This document shows positions 20,456 to 28,595 of a stretch of 28,595 nucleotides of DNA, piece after piece (positions within the stretch are counted from its first letter, which is position 1; each line of letters begins with the position of its first letter). Where the stretch lies: assembly GCA_026260175.1 (NCBI GenBank), contig JAKCWW010002910.1, positions 23,258 through 51,852 of the forward strand. The letters run 5' to 3'. A model generated the notes under the pieces. It was not told the origin of the DNA. It made no database searches and worked only from the letters and a program-made list of their open reading frames with translations. The position numbers and the translations under genes were made by a program. The stretch is from Reticulitermes lucifugus. Lineage: Eukaryota > Arthropoda > Insecta > Blattodea > Rhinotermitidae.

Positions 20456-21357
20456 AGTGTGCCCGTTAAGTAACGAGACTTTTTTTTTCCTGAGCGCCCT
20501 GCAAGCAGATTAGCAAAATAGTATATAGTTGTGACCGCTAGAGCACAGATTGCGCTAGAGTGTGCTCTCGTCAACGAGTACATGCTTTTCAATTTCACAC
20601 TGTACATGCTTGTGTCTGTAGCGTCAGCAGTTGTTTTATCGCCGTCGAAGTAAGCGTGTGTGTGTGTTTTGTGCATCAAGATTTTCGATATGGAGTAATG
20701 TACCGTGATTAAACTTTACTTTAAATCGGGAGAAACTGCCACGGGAGTGTACCAAGATCTGAAAAATGTGTACGGTGATGACTGAGTCGTGCGCAATTCT
20801 TCCTGTGGTGTGCGCGTTTTGAAGAAGGCGGGGAGTCGCTGGCGGATGATCCTCGTCAGGCCGTCCTGCTTCGTCTCGGTCCAATGAAAATGTGGAGAAA
20901 GCTCGCGCCATTGTGATGCAAGACAGGCGAATAACCACTACGCTACTCGCTGAACGTCTTGGAGTCTGTAAGGAAGCGGCCAGGCAAATTTTGGAAAGAG
21001 AGTTGCTGTTGCGTGACAACACGCCCGCTCGCTGCGTGTTGAATGTGAAGCAGTTTCTTCCAAATCGAGCTGTGTAATCCAGCATCCCGCCTACTCGCCA
21101 CATTTGGCACCCGCAGACTTTTTTTCTCTTCCCGAAGGTGAAACTGGCCCTAAAAGCGACATCCAACGCGGTGTTACAGAGCGACTGAAAGGGGTTTCAT
21201 CGCAGGGCTTTCAGCGCGCTTTCGACCACCTGTATAAGCGATCTCAGCGTTGTGTGGAGTTGGCGAGAGATTATATTGAAAGTTTTAATAAAAACTTCTA
21301 AATAAATTAATTCGTTTTTTCGTAATTAATGCAGCCTCATTATTTAACGCGCACACT
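20456..21357 (+). mobile_element. Internally deleted mariner-like transposon
   Basis: The left end reads AGTGTGCCCGTTAAGTAACG and the right end, read inward, AGTGTGCGCGTTAAATAATG, a clear terminal inverted repeat of about 26 bp. Total length is 902 bp against about 1.3 kb for complete mariners. The transposase inside is frameshifted and lacks its middle. A TA target duplication is not obvious at these ends, so they may be off by a few bases. Confidence 0.88.
20691..21301 (+). pseudogene. Deleted and frameshifted mariner transposase
   Basis: The start (20691 on) reads IKLYFKSGETATGVYQDLKN, the N-terminal helix-turn-helix region. A later frame (20892 on) reads ENVEKARAIVMQDRRITTT-like sequence (here EKARAIVMQDRRITTT) and LGVCKEAARQILERELLL. 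The frame then jumps directly to RDNTPARCVLNVKQFL, the segment with the second catalytic Asp. Next, in other frames, come IQHPAYSPHLAPADFF with the third Asp and a C-terminal CVELARDYIESFNKNF. The part with the first catalytic Asp is missing. A 176-codon open minus-strand frame over this region is the antisense shadow. Confidence 0.85.
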
Positions 21358-21811
21358 AATTTCATAACATAGTGGGTCACACTTCTGTGGGTTGTGCTTT
21401 CCTTTTATTTCCAAGTAAACAGCGTATTGTTACCAATGTTTGCAGTCACGGCAAGAATAGGAGGTGTGCACAAGGCAGGTTATGGCTAAAATTGCCCATT
21501 ACAAATTTTACATCAAATAACGTATTCTAATTTTAGACTATTTTGTTTGCAGTACTTACAGGTAACACTGTTCGTGTTAGACTAGCCATAATGTTTCTCT
21601 AATTTGTTAGATGCCTTTCCAACCAGTCACAGCATTTTGGGGCATACAGAACCCTAATTAATGCCATGTAGCAGGCTACCTCTTGAGAAGCTGACAGTTC
21701 TTCAGCTAGTAAAGAAAATGCCTGCATGTTATGGAACTCAAGGTTTCTTGTCCCAGTCCATGCCTTCCTATCCTATTTATTGAAGATCCACTTTAATATC
21801 AACCTCCCATC
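21358..21811. other. Intergenic, nothing recognised
   Basis: No coding or repeat signal that I can name. Confidence 0.45.
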
Positions 21812-21825
21812 TACACCTAGGTCTT

Positions 21826-22228
21826 GATCTCGGGCCCTCGTATTGCCGCTAAGACCAGGCTGCTGTCCTTTAATAGGATGCAATCCAGGGTGGTTATTGG
21901 CCTTCTTACCGGACATAACACCTTGAGAAGACACCTTCACATTATGGGACTGTGTGACAGTCCCTTGTGTAGGAAATGCGAGGCAGAGGAGGAGACCTCA
22001 GCTCATGTCTTGTGTGAGTGTGAAGCCCTGGCAACACACAGGCACACTTATCTGGGTTCCTTCGTTTTGGACCCTGAGGATGTCAGAGAACTAAGTCTGG
22101 GGGTGATCTGGAACTTTATTAAAGGGACAGGGCTCTTATGACTTGGACTTTAGCTAAGGGGTACAAAGGGCCTGTCAAAGGCCTACGTGCATCGGGACTG
22201 CAATGCCCAACCCATTATTTACTCATTT
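21826..22228 (+). mobile_element. 5'-truncated LINE 3' end with 14-bp target duplication
   Basis: TACACCTAGGTCTT occurs at 21812-21825 and again at 22229-22242, bracketing a 403-bp insert. The insert carries the C-terminal end of a LINE ORF2 and a short 3' UTR. A truncated 5' end with a target duplication is the signature of incomplete target-primed reverse transcription. Confidence 0.8.
21827..22141 (+). pseudogene. C-terminal end of LINE ORF2 with zinc-knuckle (intact frame)
   Basis: The frame runs open for about 105 codons to a TGA at 22139-22141, with no ATG of its own. It shows RVVIGLLTGHNTLRRHL and then LCRKCEAEEETSAHVLCECE, a Cys/His pattern (CxxC, H, CxC) found at the C-terminus of several insect non-LTR elements. 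The end is VIWNFIKGTGLL. The absence of stops suggests a fairly recent insertion. It cannot be translated as such because it is truncated. Confidence 0.75.
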
Positions 22229-22242
22229 TACACCTAGGTCTT

Positions 22243-23369
22243 CCAGGTGGACTGTTCAGGTTTCTCTACCATAACCTTGTACGTACCTTTCTCCCTCCCA
22301 CCCTTTCCCCAACATATATGGCACATGCTCCCCCATCTCATCATCCTTGATTTGATTGCCCATATTTAGTGAGGAGCACAAAGCATTAGGGTCCTCATTA
22401 TGTACTCTTCTCCAGCCTCTTGTTACCATATTTTCAAATCTTTAAGATGATTCAAGCTTGTAGAAGGCAAATGTATGGGAAAAAAATATTTCAGCATGTT
22501 TGAAACTCAGATTCATGCATACTTAACAAAATGGCAGTACAGTACAAAGTTCCTACTCATTATACAATCCCCTAGAATCATCACTGCTGTCACACATCAT
22601 TATTACTGTTATTGTCTGAACTTTTGACTTTTTGCAAATACTACATCTTAGGTACCATCAAAGGCATTACTAATCTCACATTTCATGAAAGACTTCACAA
22701 TTGCTTTGTGTTTCACAGTCCATGCCTCTTCATAAAACTGTAATATGAAGGTGTCCCAGCAAAATCAGAGATGCTGTATGTGACCACCCATTTTCTTGCT
22801 TCAGAAATAATAATTTTTGTAGATACAGAAAGTCATTGTTCCTGCTGTCTGTTATTCATTTCTTTACATCTGCTTCTAGGTCAAGCCATTTTGCAATATT
22901 CTTATGAAAAGAGTATTTATTCTTCTCTAACTTCTTTAGCTCCTCCTTTTCCATGTATCATTTTCTCAGTTGGTGGTGGATCAAAATGCCTCTTGGCTAT
23001 CTTTATTACCATGCAGTTTCACATACTGTATCACATTTAATTTTAAACCTAAAATATACAAAATCTTTGTCTATGAACATTCTGAAAACGTATTTCTTTT
23101 CAACAAGCTCATTGTCACTGCATGCCACTGAACAACTAGTGCAAGAAACAATGAACTGTTTCTCTTGCTCCAAGGATGAGTAATTTGATTATTACCATTG
23201 TTCCTTCAATGAACATGGGAATTTCAGTTTCTTTGGTCATATTGATGCATCTTCAGGCTATAAGATGCAAGAGAATTTTATACAGTATTTTCCACGAAAA
23301 GAAAGTGTCTTGTGGTCTGGCAAATACAGATTTCCTCCCTTTTATGTTGAGGTATCTTTGTCACCTTAC
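22243..23369. other. Intergenic, nothing recognised
   Basis: Open frames at 22771-23040 and 22953-23183 overlap each other and match no family I know. On minus at 23254-23223 a CTGAAGA followed by GAAAC occurs without a good stem. Confidence 0.4.
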
Positions 23370-24110
23370 TATTTTTTAACACCCTCAGCCTATGCTCTTC
23401 CTGTAAAGTGAGAGACCAAACTTTAAACCCATACAAAATAGCAGGCAAAATTATTGTGCATTTTAATCTTTATGTTTTTGAATAGTAAACAGGAAGAGAC
23501 AAGATTCTGGACAAAATGATAGCAAACATTTCCCATATTTAATATGTTCTTAATTTCTTCATGCATGCAGTTTTTGTTTGTAATGTCGTTCCAAAATATT
23601 ATAACTTTGCTACATTTTCAGACAATTCTTTAGCTATCTTTATGTTGATGAAACATGAACTTCTAGACCAACCTCCTTGCTAGCGACTAATAGATTCCAT
23701 ATTTTTCGTATATTGCTTATGTTTTCACCCAATAAATTAACATCATTATTGTAGAATGGAAGCTGATGTGTCCCACTGAGTTTGAGTCCCTCCTGGTTTA
23801 CTTGGATCTTCCTAATGGCATGTTCTAAAGAAGGGTTGAAGAGCAACGGAAATAAAGCATCTCCTTGTTTCAGACTATGTATAAGATGAATGTTTGCCTC
23901 TCCAGACTTTACTGTACATTTCATTCGAACACATTTTAATTAACCTAATGCATTTCATGGGTATAACAAACTCCATGTGAATATTATACAAAACTTCCCT
24001 CCTAACCACATCATAGGCTTTCTTGAAGTCTATAAATAGCCGATGTACTGCTGCACTGTATTCCCATTCTTTCCCAGGTGTTTGAGGAATGCAGAATATT
24101 TTATTGGCAG
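23370..24110 (-). pseudogene. Degenerate LINE reverse transcriptase fragment
   Basis: Read from 24110 downward, across several frames: HRLFIDFKKAYDVVRREVLY (RT motif with the first catalytic Asp), KQGDALFPLLFNPSLEHAI (motif QGDxLSPLLFN), then LKLSGTHQLPFYNNDVNLLG, where the catalytic YADD has become YNND. Further down come ITNKNCMHEEI, NVCYHFVQNLVSS and LLFKNIKIK. The order and spacing fit a single RT with at least two frameshifts and stops. It resembles a family common in insect genomes; the clade was not determined. Confidence 0.85.
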
Positions 24111-24239
24111 TTGAGGTATTATGTCAAAATTGCTCAACAGCATTATGTGCAGATCTCTGATATGGGATTTCAGATGACAAATGTAGAAAGTACAGGTAGT
24201 TAATTTACACCCATAAGTCACGCATGGTTTCAACTGCTT

Positions 24240-24540
24240 TGGTCTTCATGAAACTCACAACTGCATAATACCCTTATGTGGAGATCTTCTCTATCAAATT
24301 TCACGCAAATGGGCCAAGAAATACAGAAAGTATGGGTAGAAATTTATTTATGCCATAAGTATGTCACTGAACCATTTTTTATGAAACTCTTGCTTTCTGT
24401 AAAGACCTGTACATGGAATTTCATGAAAACCTGACAAATACATTACGGATGGATGGACGTGGTCTCCACATAAGGCACTCATTTTTCTACTTCTCAAAGA
24501 ACACCTAAAAAATATAACCCTCTGTTGATTCAGTGCCACT
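24240..24540 (-). repeat. Unclassified dispersed repeat-like sequence
   Basis: A minus-strand frame (24348-24539) reads FRCSLRSRKMSALCGDHVHP. From memory this type of sequence recurs in insect genomic repeats, but I cannot name the family. No target duplication was found. Confidence 0.3.
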
Positions 24541-25500
24541 GTATACCCACAAGCACCACAAATCTTTTAGAAGTGTGTTTATTATTGTTATGAATAAATG
24601 CAATGTGCAGAAGTTACATACTATTGAATGAGATGTGGGAAGTCTATTTCAAGGAACACACATTTAAGGTGGAGATTCAGACTGGGTACTGCCAAATTAC
24701 TATGAAGCTGGTGTGCTTCATGTCTACTTTGATGTGTACATATAAATGCATAAAAGCATCTGATGGCTGTTCAGAACTCTCTTTCTGGTAACTCTTCACC
24801 AAAAAATATCAGGACCCCTGCCATGTATTATTCATTTATCAGTATAAGATGCAAGATGCTTATACAGTGGTGTGCCATTGGTCTTTGCATATCAGTTTAA
24901 GAAAATTAAGGTTAGAAATTTTTGTTTCCATGTTGAAGTGTTTCACAAGCCTGCCCAAAGTAAATTTAGGATTGTTTAATTCTGTGATGTTCAGCATATG
25001 GAGGACGGAAGAAAGTTCAGCATATACCAAATGGACAAAATCGACTCCTTAAAAGAAAAATATTGATGGCAGAAGAGAGAAGTGTAATAAAATTTTATGA
25101 ACTGTAATACTTAAATGAGAGGGAAGATGTATAAAAGAAAATGGTAGGAGACAGCATCAAGACTTATTCATATTTTTATACATTTTAATACTTTTAAGGA
25201 TTGCACTGAATATGTAACATTCGCATGTTGTACTGCTGCAGATGTGACAGAGGGCTGAACATTGTTGGTTGTGTGCACAACATACCACAAGTAGGTGCAC
25301 TTCATCGTTCATGACGTACACATACATAAAATACTCACACAATTAGTGACCATGTTTCAGTCACTTTCGGATCTGCCTAACAAAAAAGTTTCTATACTCA
25401 GATCTTACAAAAAATAGTCTACAATATAGCACATTATATACTGTTGCAAATATTTCATTTAGTACAAGGCATATATATGAACTGACAGCTGTGAAAGTTG
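24541..25500. other. Intergenic, nothing recognised
   Basis: AT-rich, with short chance open frames at 24603-24791, 24849-25052 and 25157-25342. Confidence 0.45.
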
Positions 25501-25506
25501 TTTCTA

Positions 25507-25512
25507 TTTATT
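25507..25512 (-). terminator. LAMTOR2: Candidate polyadenylation signal of LAMTOR2
   Basis: AATAAA on minus (TTTATT on plus), about 190 bp after the stop codon. The stretch 25513-25703 would then be the 3' UTR. Confidence 0.5.
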
Positions 25513-25703
25513 TTTACAGATATTATTTACAATATATATATTTATCTATAAACCAGGAATAACATCAGCACAGGTAAGACAACCATAATTCACAGTACTC
25601 TTAACATATGTTATTACATTATGTCATCTCTACATATTTTGTTTTCTAAGTGTCCAACTTAAATATGAATGACAAATATATGAATACTCAGAAGAAGGAC
25701 TGA

Positions 25704-27047
25704 TCAGGATGTTGCAACTTGCCTCAGAGGTGCATCCAAATATTCAGCCAAGGCTTGTGCCTTCTGCTTGAGGAGGCCAAACCCAACTGTATCTTTTGCA
25801 TAAAGGCATAAGAGAAGGTTAGCAACTTGAGTGATTGCTACTTTCCCTTCCTGAAAGAAAAAACTGTATTCTCAGCAGCTGAAAACCCTTGAAAACTTTA
25901 CATGTAAAGGTTTTAATACTCAGCTAAATGTTATATGTATTCATTCTACCAGAAGACTTCAAGATCTGTCTGGAACTGAATGTTCCACCCTCAGTAGCTT
26001 CTCCCATTACTACTACTGGTCTTAATTCTCCTGTTCTTTGTGCAGGCCTTTGTACTGATACCTTTAAATGGAAATATTTTACATTTTCCCTTAATTTAGT
26101 TATTTAGCTGTCTTCTGTTGGGTTCTATGTAGTGTTGAGTGAGAGGATGACAACTAATTAATTGGAAAGGATGTGGAATGTCACAGCCAAGCCATTATTG
26201 TGCTATCCCAGTGTTTTCCTGGAGTAACCAAGGAAAACAAAAAATTCAGGACATCCAGTGTCTTGGCCAAAATTCGAACCAGGTACGTCCCAAATAAAAA
26301 TCTACGAGTATTACTGATATGCCAACCTATTTGGTGTGGAAATTACCTATGCTGCTAACATACCTTAACCCCATGGTAACATCTGAGAGATTTCTGCTGA
26401 AACTATGGATTGTAACCTACTTTAAAAGGGCTTGGTAGGTTCTCAAGAACTGTGCAAACCCTACATCTACCCACGCACACTTTTGACAAGTTAGTACAAT
26501 TTAATATATACGTGCTCACTACATACCATACATTCCATCAGAACTAATCGCAGTCGATCTTCCTTAAAAGCATTTCGACCGTTCTTCTCGTAAGCAGTCC
26601 AGATATTACTTGCAATGGCTGCAGTTACTCGAGCATCTCTGTCTCCATATCCGCTGTATGCCAACAGTGCACCTTCATGGTTAATCAATCTGCAAAACAT
26701 TTACTTGAAAAACATGGAATTTTGAATCTTCAGATTCACAGCATCAGAAATGGATTACAATTTAATGCACCGTGTTCAGTTTAGAAGATAAAATACTTTG
26801 CCCCTCGAATACTACTCTATTATCTTTCGAAGATACCACAGCACGCAACAAATTACGAAGAAACAGGTCCGTATATACATTGAACATACAGTCGTACATT
26901 TATTACACGCAAAATATTAGTAATCACACTATTTTGACAATAAATGTAGAGGTTATTTAAAGCATTAATCAAAACCTACAAGGTATTTTCCACGCCACCA
27001 GTATCAGCTTGGCTTAAAACCTGAGTTAATGCCTTGGGCTTCAACAT
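25704..27047 (-). CDS. LAMTOR2: LAMTOR2 (p14), roadblock-fold subunit of Ragulator
   Basis: Coding exons in gene order are 27047-26980, 26689-26527 and 25850-25704. Donors are GTAGGT and GTATGT, acceptors are AG, and the frame is kept, giving 125 residues, the same as human LAMTOR2. The protein is a roadblock/LC7 fold that pairs with LAMTOR3 inside the pentameric Ragulator on the lysosome surface. Ragulator anchors Rag GTPases for amino-acid-dependent mTORC1 activation and also scaffolds MEK-ERK signalling. The sequence shows [20 protein letters not shown] at the start. Next come [20 protein letters not shown] and [10 protein letters not shown], with [20 protein letters not shown] and [15 protein letters not shown] at the end. 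Conservation is high along the whole length. Intron 1 is 290 bp; intron 2 is 676 bp and contains a SINE in the same orientation. Confidence 0.97.
26110..26345 (-). mobile_element. tRNA-derived SINE in LAMTOR2 intron 2
   Basis: Read on minus, TTGGCATATCAGTAATA resembles a pol III A box (TRGCNNARNNGG), and GGTTCGAATTTTGGCC about 40 bp later is a clear B box with the T-arm of a tRNA. The following body (CTGGATGTCC, then CCTTGGTTACTCC, then CACTGGGATAGCAC) matches the layout of insect tRNA-derived SINEs as I recall them. No target duplication was found; the ends are approximate. Confidence 0.75.
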
Positions 27048-27300
27048 GCTATTTTACGTTCAATCTTCTCGATGACACTCTGTCTACCACATGCACTTCA
27101 CAACTGCTTATTTGCCAGGTACTTTAGACGAATAGCCATTCGTTTTTTTCATAGATAGTAGAAGACTTAGACGTTACGTAGAACACCGCGGATGATTCGT
27201 ACAATCGAAATCGAATATTTATTCGATAGTCGAATGAGACTAGCCAATGAAGCATTATTGCAGCTCGTCTGGCGGCGAAATTTGACGTGCGCGGTATTCT
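27048..27300 (-). promoter_or_regulatory. LAMTOR2: LAMTOR2 promoter and 5' UTR region
   Basis: The sequence upstream of the LAMTOR2 ATG is richer in CpG than its surroundings between 27180 and 27300. It contains CCAAT at 27244-27248 (plus orientation), TGACGT near 27281, and a 7-bp inverted repeat ATCGAAT/ATTCGAT at 27210-27227. The boundaries and use of these sites are inferred. Confidence 0.35.
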
Positions 27301-27602
27301 CTTCACACTGCATATAAGAGTGTATCTGCATTATAGAATGTGAGGAAAGATTACGAACACTGCGTTAAAGATCAAGTCCGTCTGCATGCCATAAAGGCAT
27401 ATGGGAGGGGTGGGGGTGTGTGGAGATAAGAGCTCTGCTCATTCTTAACCTTGACACTAGATGGTCGTGATTTGAAATTTGTGACGTTGAACTAAAGATT
27501 AAATCATACATACATTCCATGGATCCATAAGTGTGTTACAGACAATAGGATGTGGAATAAGTCGTAAATACACAAATATATACAATTTCACAGTGCTAAA
27601 TA
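27301..27602. other. Intergenic, nothing recognised
   Basis: It has a G-rich patch at about 27404-27426. No gene or repeat was identified. Confidence 0.45.
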
Positions 27603-27610
27603 CTATAAAC
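27603..27610. repeat. Target-site duplication, left, of the hAT MITE
   Basis: CTATAAAC, exactly repeated at 28043-28050. Confidence 0.9.
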
Positions 27611-28042
27611 TAGGCTGACCATAATTCCTTGAGACAAAAACGGGACGGGGGATGTTCATAAAGAGTAGGACATTAAAAAAATGTTTTATTACATAAAAAT
27701 ACTGAACTTACAATAATTCTTCACAGAACCGCGGAAGTGTTGCCAACACGTATTTCTTCTTTTCTCTGAATAATTCATTACACTATTTATTCAATGGGCA
27801 ATTGTCGATCTCGATCAATGCGCCTCTACCGATGGTTACATGAATGACTGGTACCTACAATAGAAGCCATTGATGCAAACTTAATTATATGTTATGATTG
27901 ACCAATATTTAAGCATATTTTAAAGTTTTTATAAAAAAATGGGACAAAAGTGGCATTTTTACTAAAACGACGGGACGGCCGGGACATAGCAAAAAAAAAA
28001 AACGGTACTGTCCCATTTAAAACGGGACATATGGTCAGCCTA
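27611..28042. mobile_element. hAT-type MITE, 432 bp, with 8-bp target duplication
   Basis: The first 13 bases, TAGGCTGACCATA, are exactly complementary to the last 13. CTATAAAC flanks both ends (27603-27610 and 28043-28050); an 8-bp duplication is diagnostic for the hAT superfamily. There is no coding sequence, so it depends on a transposase supplied elsewhere. GGGAC (or GTCCC) recurs at least six times near both ends, in the manner of subterminal transposase-binding repeats. The perfect duplication suggests a fairly recent insertion. Confidence 0.9.
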
Positions 28043-28050
28043 CTATAAAC
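28043..28050. repeat. Target-site duplication, right, of the hAT MITE
   Basis: Exact match to 27603-27610. Confidence 0.9.
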
Positions 28051-28059
28051 ATTTTACAA

Positions 28060-28595
28060 AACAGTATCATAGATCATCTCTACACAAAAAATTCATCTAT
28101 AGAGTAAAAGGAATGTGTATTTAAGTACTTTCTTATGGCTAATTTAAAATTTGCCTTTTCATTCTTAAGGATTGTCAGACTACGTGGTAAGCTGCTGAAA
28201 ATTTTGATGCCAGCATAAAATGTACTTTTTTGAAAACAAGATAGGTTGGCCTTTGGTCTATGCAGATGGTGCATATTCCTTGTATTAATATTGTGTGTAG
28301 ATGAAATTGTTTGAAAATTTTCTTGATTACTGACATGAAGTTCATTAATGAAAATATATATTGGCATGGAACAGGTAAAATAAACAGACTTCTACACGAA
28401 GTTCTGGGTTGTCCACCAGCCATAATTCTGATGATTTTCTTTTGTAAAGTCAAAATCGTCCTACTGTGGGAAGAGTTACCCAGAAAAGTATTCCATATTT
28501 TATAGCAGAATGAAAGTATGCATAGTAAATTACAATTAAGAGAGTAGAGTTTGTTAGTGATAGGATGTCATATATGGTGCTGAGAGGTCGCTGGT
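28060..28595 (-). pseudogene. 3' end of a LINE reverse transcriptase ORF, cut by the window edge
   Basis: Read from the right edge downward, across frames: YYAYFHSAIKYGILFW, then LGNSSHSRTILTLQKKIIRI, then THNINTRNMHHLHRPKANLS, KSTFYAGIKIFSSLPRSL and KYLNTHSFYSIDEFFV with a stop at 28080-28082. This is the C-terminal region of a jockey-type LINE RT protein (YGxxFWGNS, LQKKxxRIM, NTRNxxxLH, IKIFNxLP). At least two frameshifts show it is dead. It is a different family from the LINE at 1-1027. Confidence 0.8.

Noticed and set aside
20636..21166. 176-codon minus-strand open frame, the second longest in the window
   Set aside because: It is the antisense shadow of the mariner transposase.
23220..23255. 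Minus-strand CTGAAGA followed by GAAAC
   Set aside because: The sequence between them does not pair; kept only as a note.
25330..25370. Minus-strand CTGAAACATGGTCAC with a 6-bp inverted repeat, considered as a hammerhead relative
   Set aside because: No CTGANGA heptamer with a helix II at the right spacing could be found.
26270..26345. A functional tRNA gene, suggested by the A- and B-box-like sequences
   Set aside because: No acceptor stem or proper anticodon arm can be formed; the sequence continues as a SINE body.
26173..26358. 61-codon plus-strand frame
   Set aside because: Antisense to the tRNA-derived SINE.
1..28595. CRISPR arrays, operons or prophage
   Set aside because: The sequence is eukaryotic with spliced genes; no array of regular repeats and spacers and no bacterial gene clusters are present.

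Overview
This is nuclear DNA from an animal, most likely an insect. Three conserved host genes are split by GT-AG introns, and the space between and inside them is full of decayed transposable elements (non-LTR retrotransposons, a Penelope-like remnant, mariner, pogo/Tigger, a hAT-type MITE, a tRNA-derived SINE). The style of the RT, SINE and 'foldback' repeats resembles what I recall from Blattodea (cockroaches and termites). That placement is inference from memory and was not tested.

Layout. 1-1027: 3' end of a LINE. 1061-1210: a 57-bp tandem repeat. 1294-1653: a foldback retroposon. 2378-3382: a mariner-like remnant. 3717-9575 (minus): GID4, the substrate receptor of the CTLH/GID ubiquitin ligase, in four coding exons; one intron holds a Penelope-like remnant and another a pogo/Tigger remnant. 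9576-9924: a compact divergent promoter. 9925-18075 (plus): a KCTD5-type BTB protein (KCTD2/5/17 group) in five coding exons; its last coding exon has only 30 nt and lies beyond a 5.6-kb intron packed with repeats. 18076-25700: probable KCTD5 3' UTR, then intergenic repeats, including an internally deleted mariner (20456-21357), a LINE 3' end with a 14-bp target duplication (21826-22228) and a degenerate minus-strand RT (23370-24110). 25704-27047 (minus): LAMTOR2 (p14, Ragulator) in three coding exons with a SINE in intron 2. 27611-28042: a 432-bp hAT-type MITE with a perfect 8-bp target duplication. 28060-28595 (minus): another LINE 3' end that runs off the window.

All three host genes were rebuilt exon by exon; every junction keeps the reading frame and gives proteins of 203 (or 213), 215 and 125 residues. 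GID4 and KCTD5 start 349 bp apart, head to head. Both encode substrate adaptors of ubiquitin ligases (CTLH and CUL3), so co-regulation from one promoter is plausible.

The most unusual signal is a small structured motif that recurs in several otherwise different repeats: a CTGANGA-like heptamer, one T, a stem of about 5 bp with a short loop, then GAAAC or a near relative. This is the arrangement of a hammerhead ribozyme core around helix II. It appears in the foldback family (three copies, each with its own target duplication of 8, 12 or 13 bp), in an inverted-repeat element at 15046-15770, at 10834-10861, at 14480-14505 and at 19092-19122. Penelope-like elements are known to carry hammerhead motifs, and a Penelope-like endonuclease remnant is present here, so a common origin is likely but unproven. 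Most copies carry substitutions in the core and are probably inactive.
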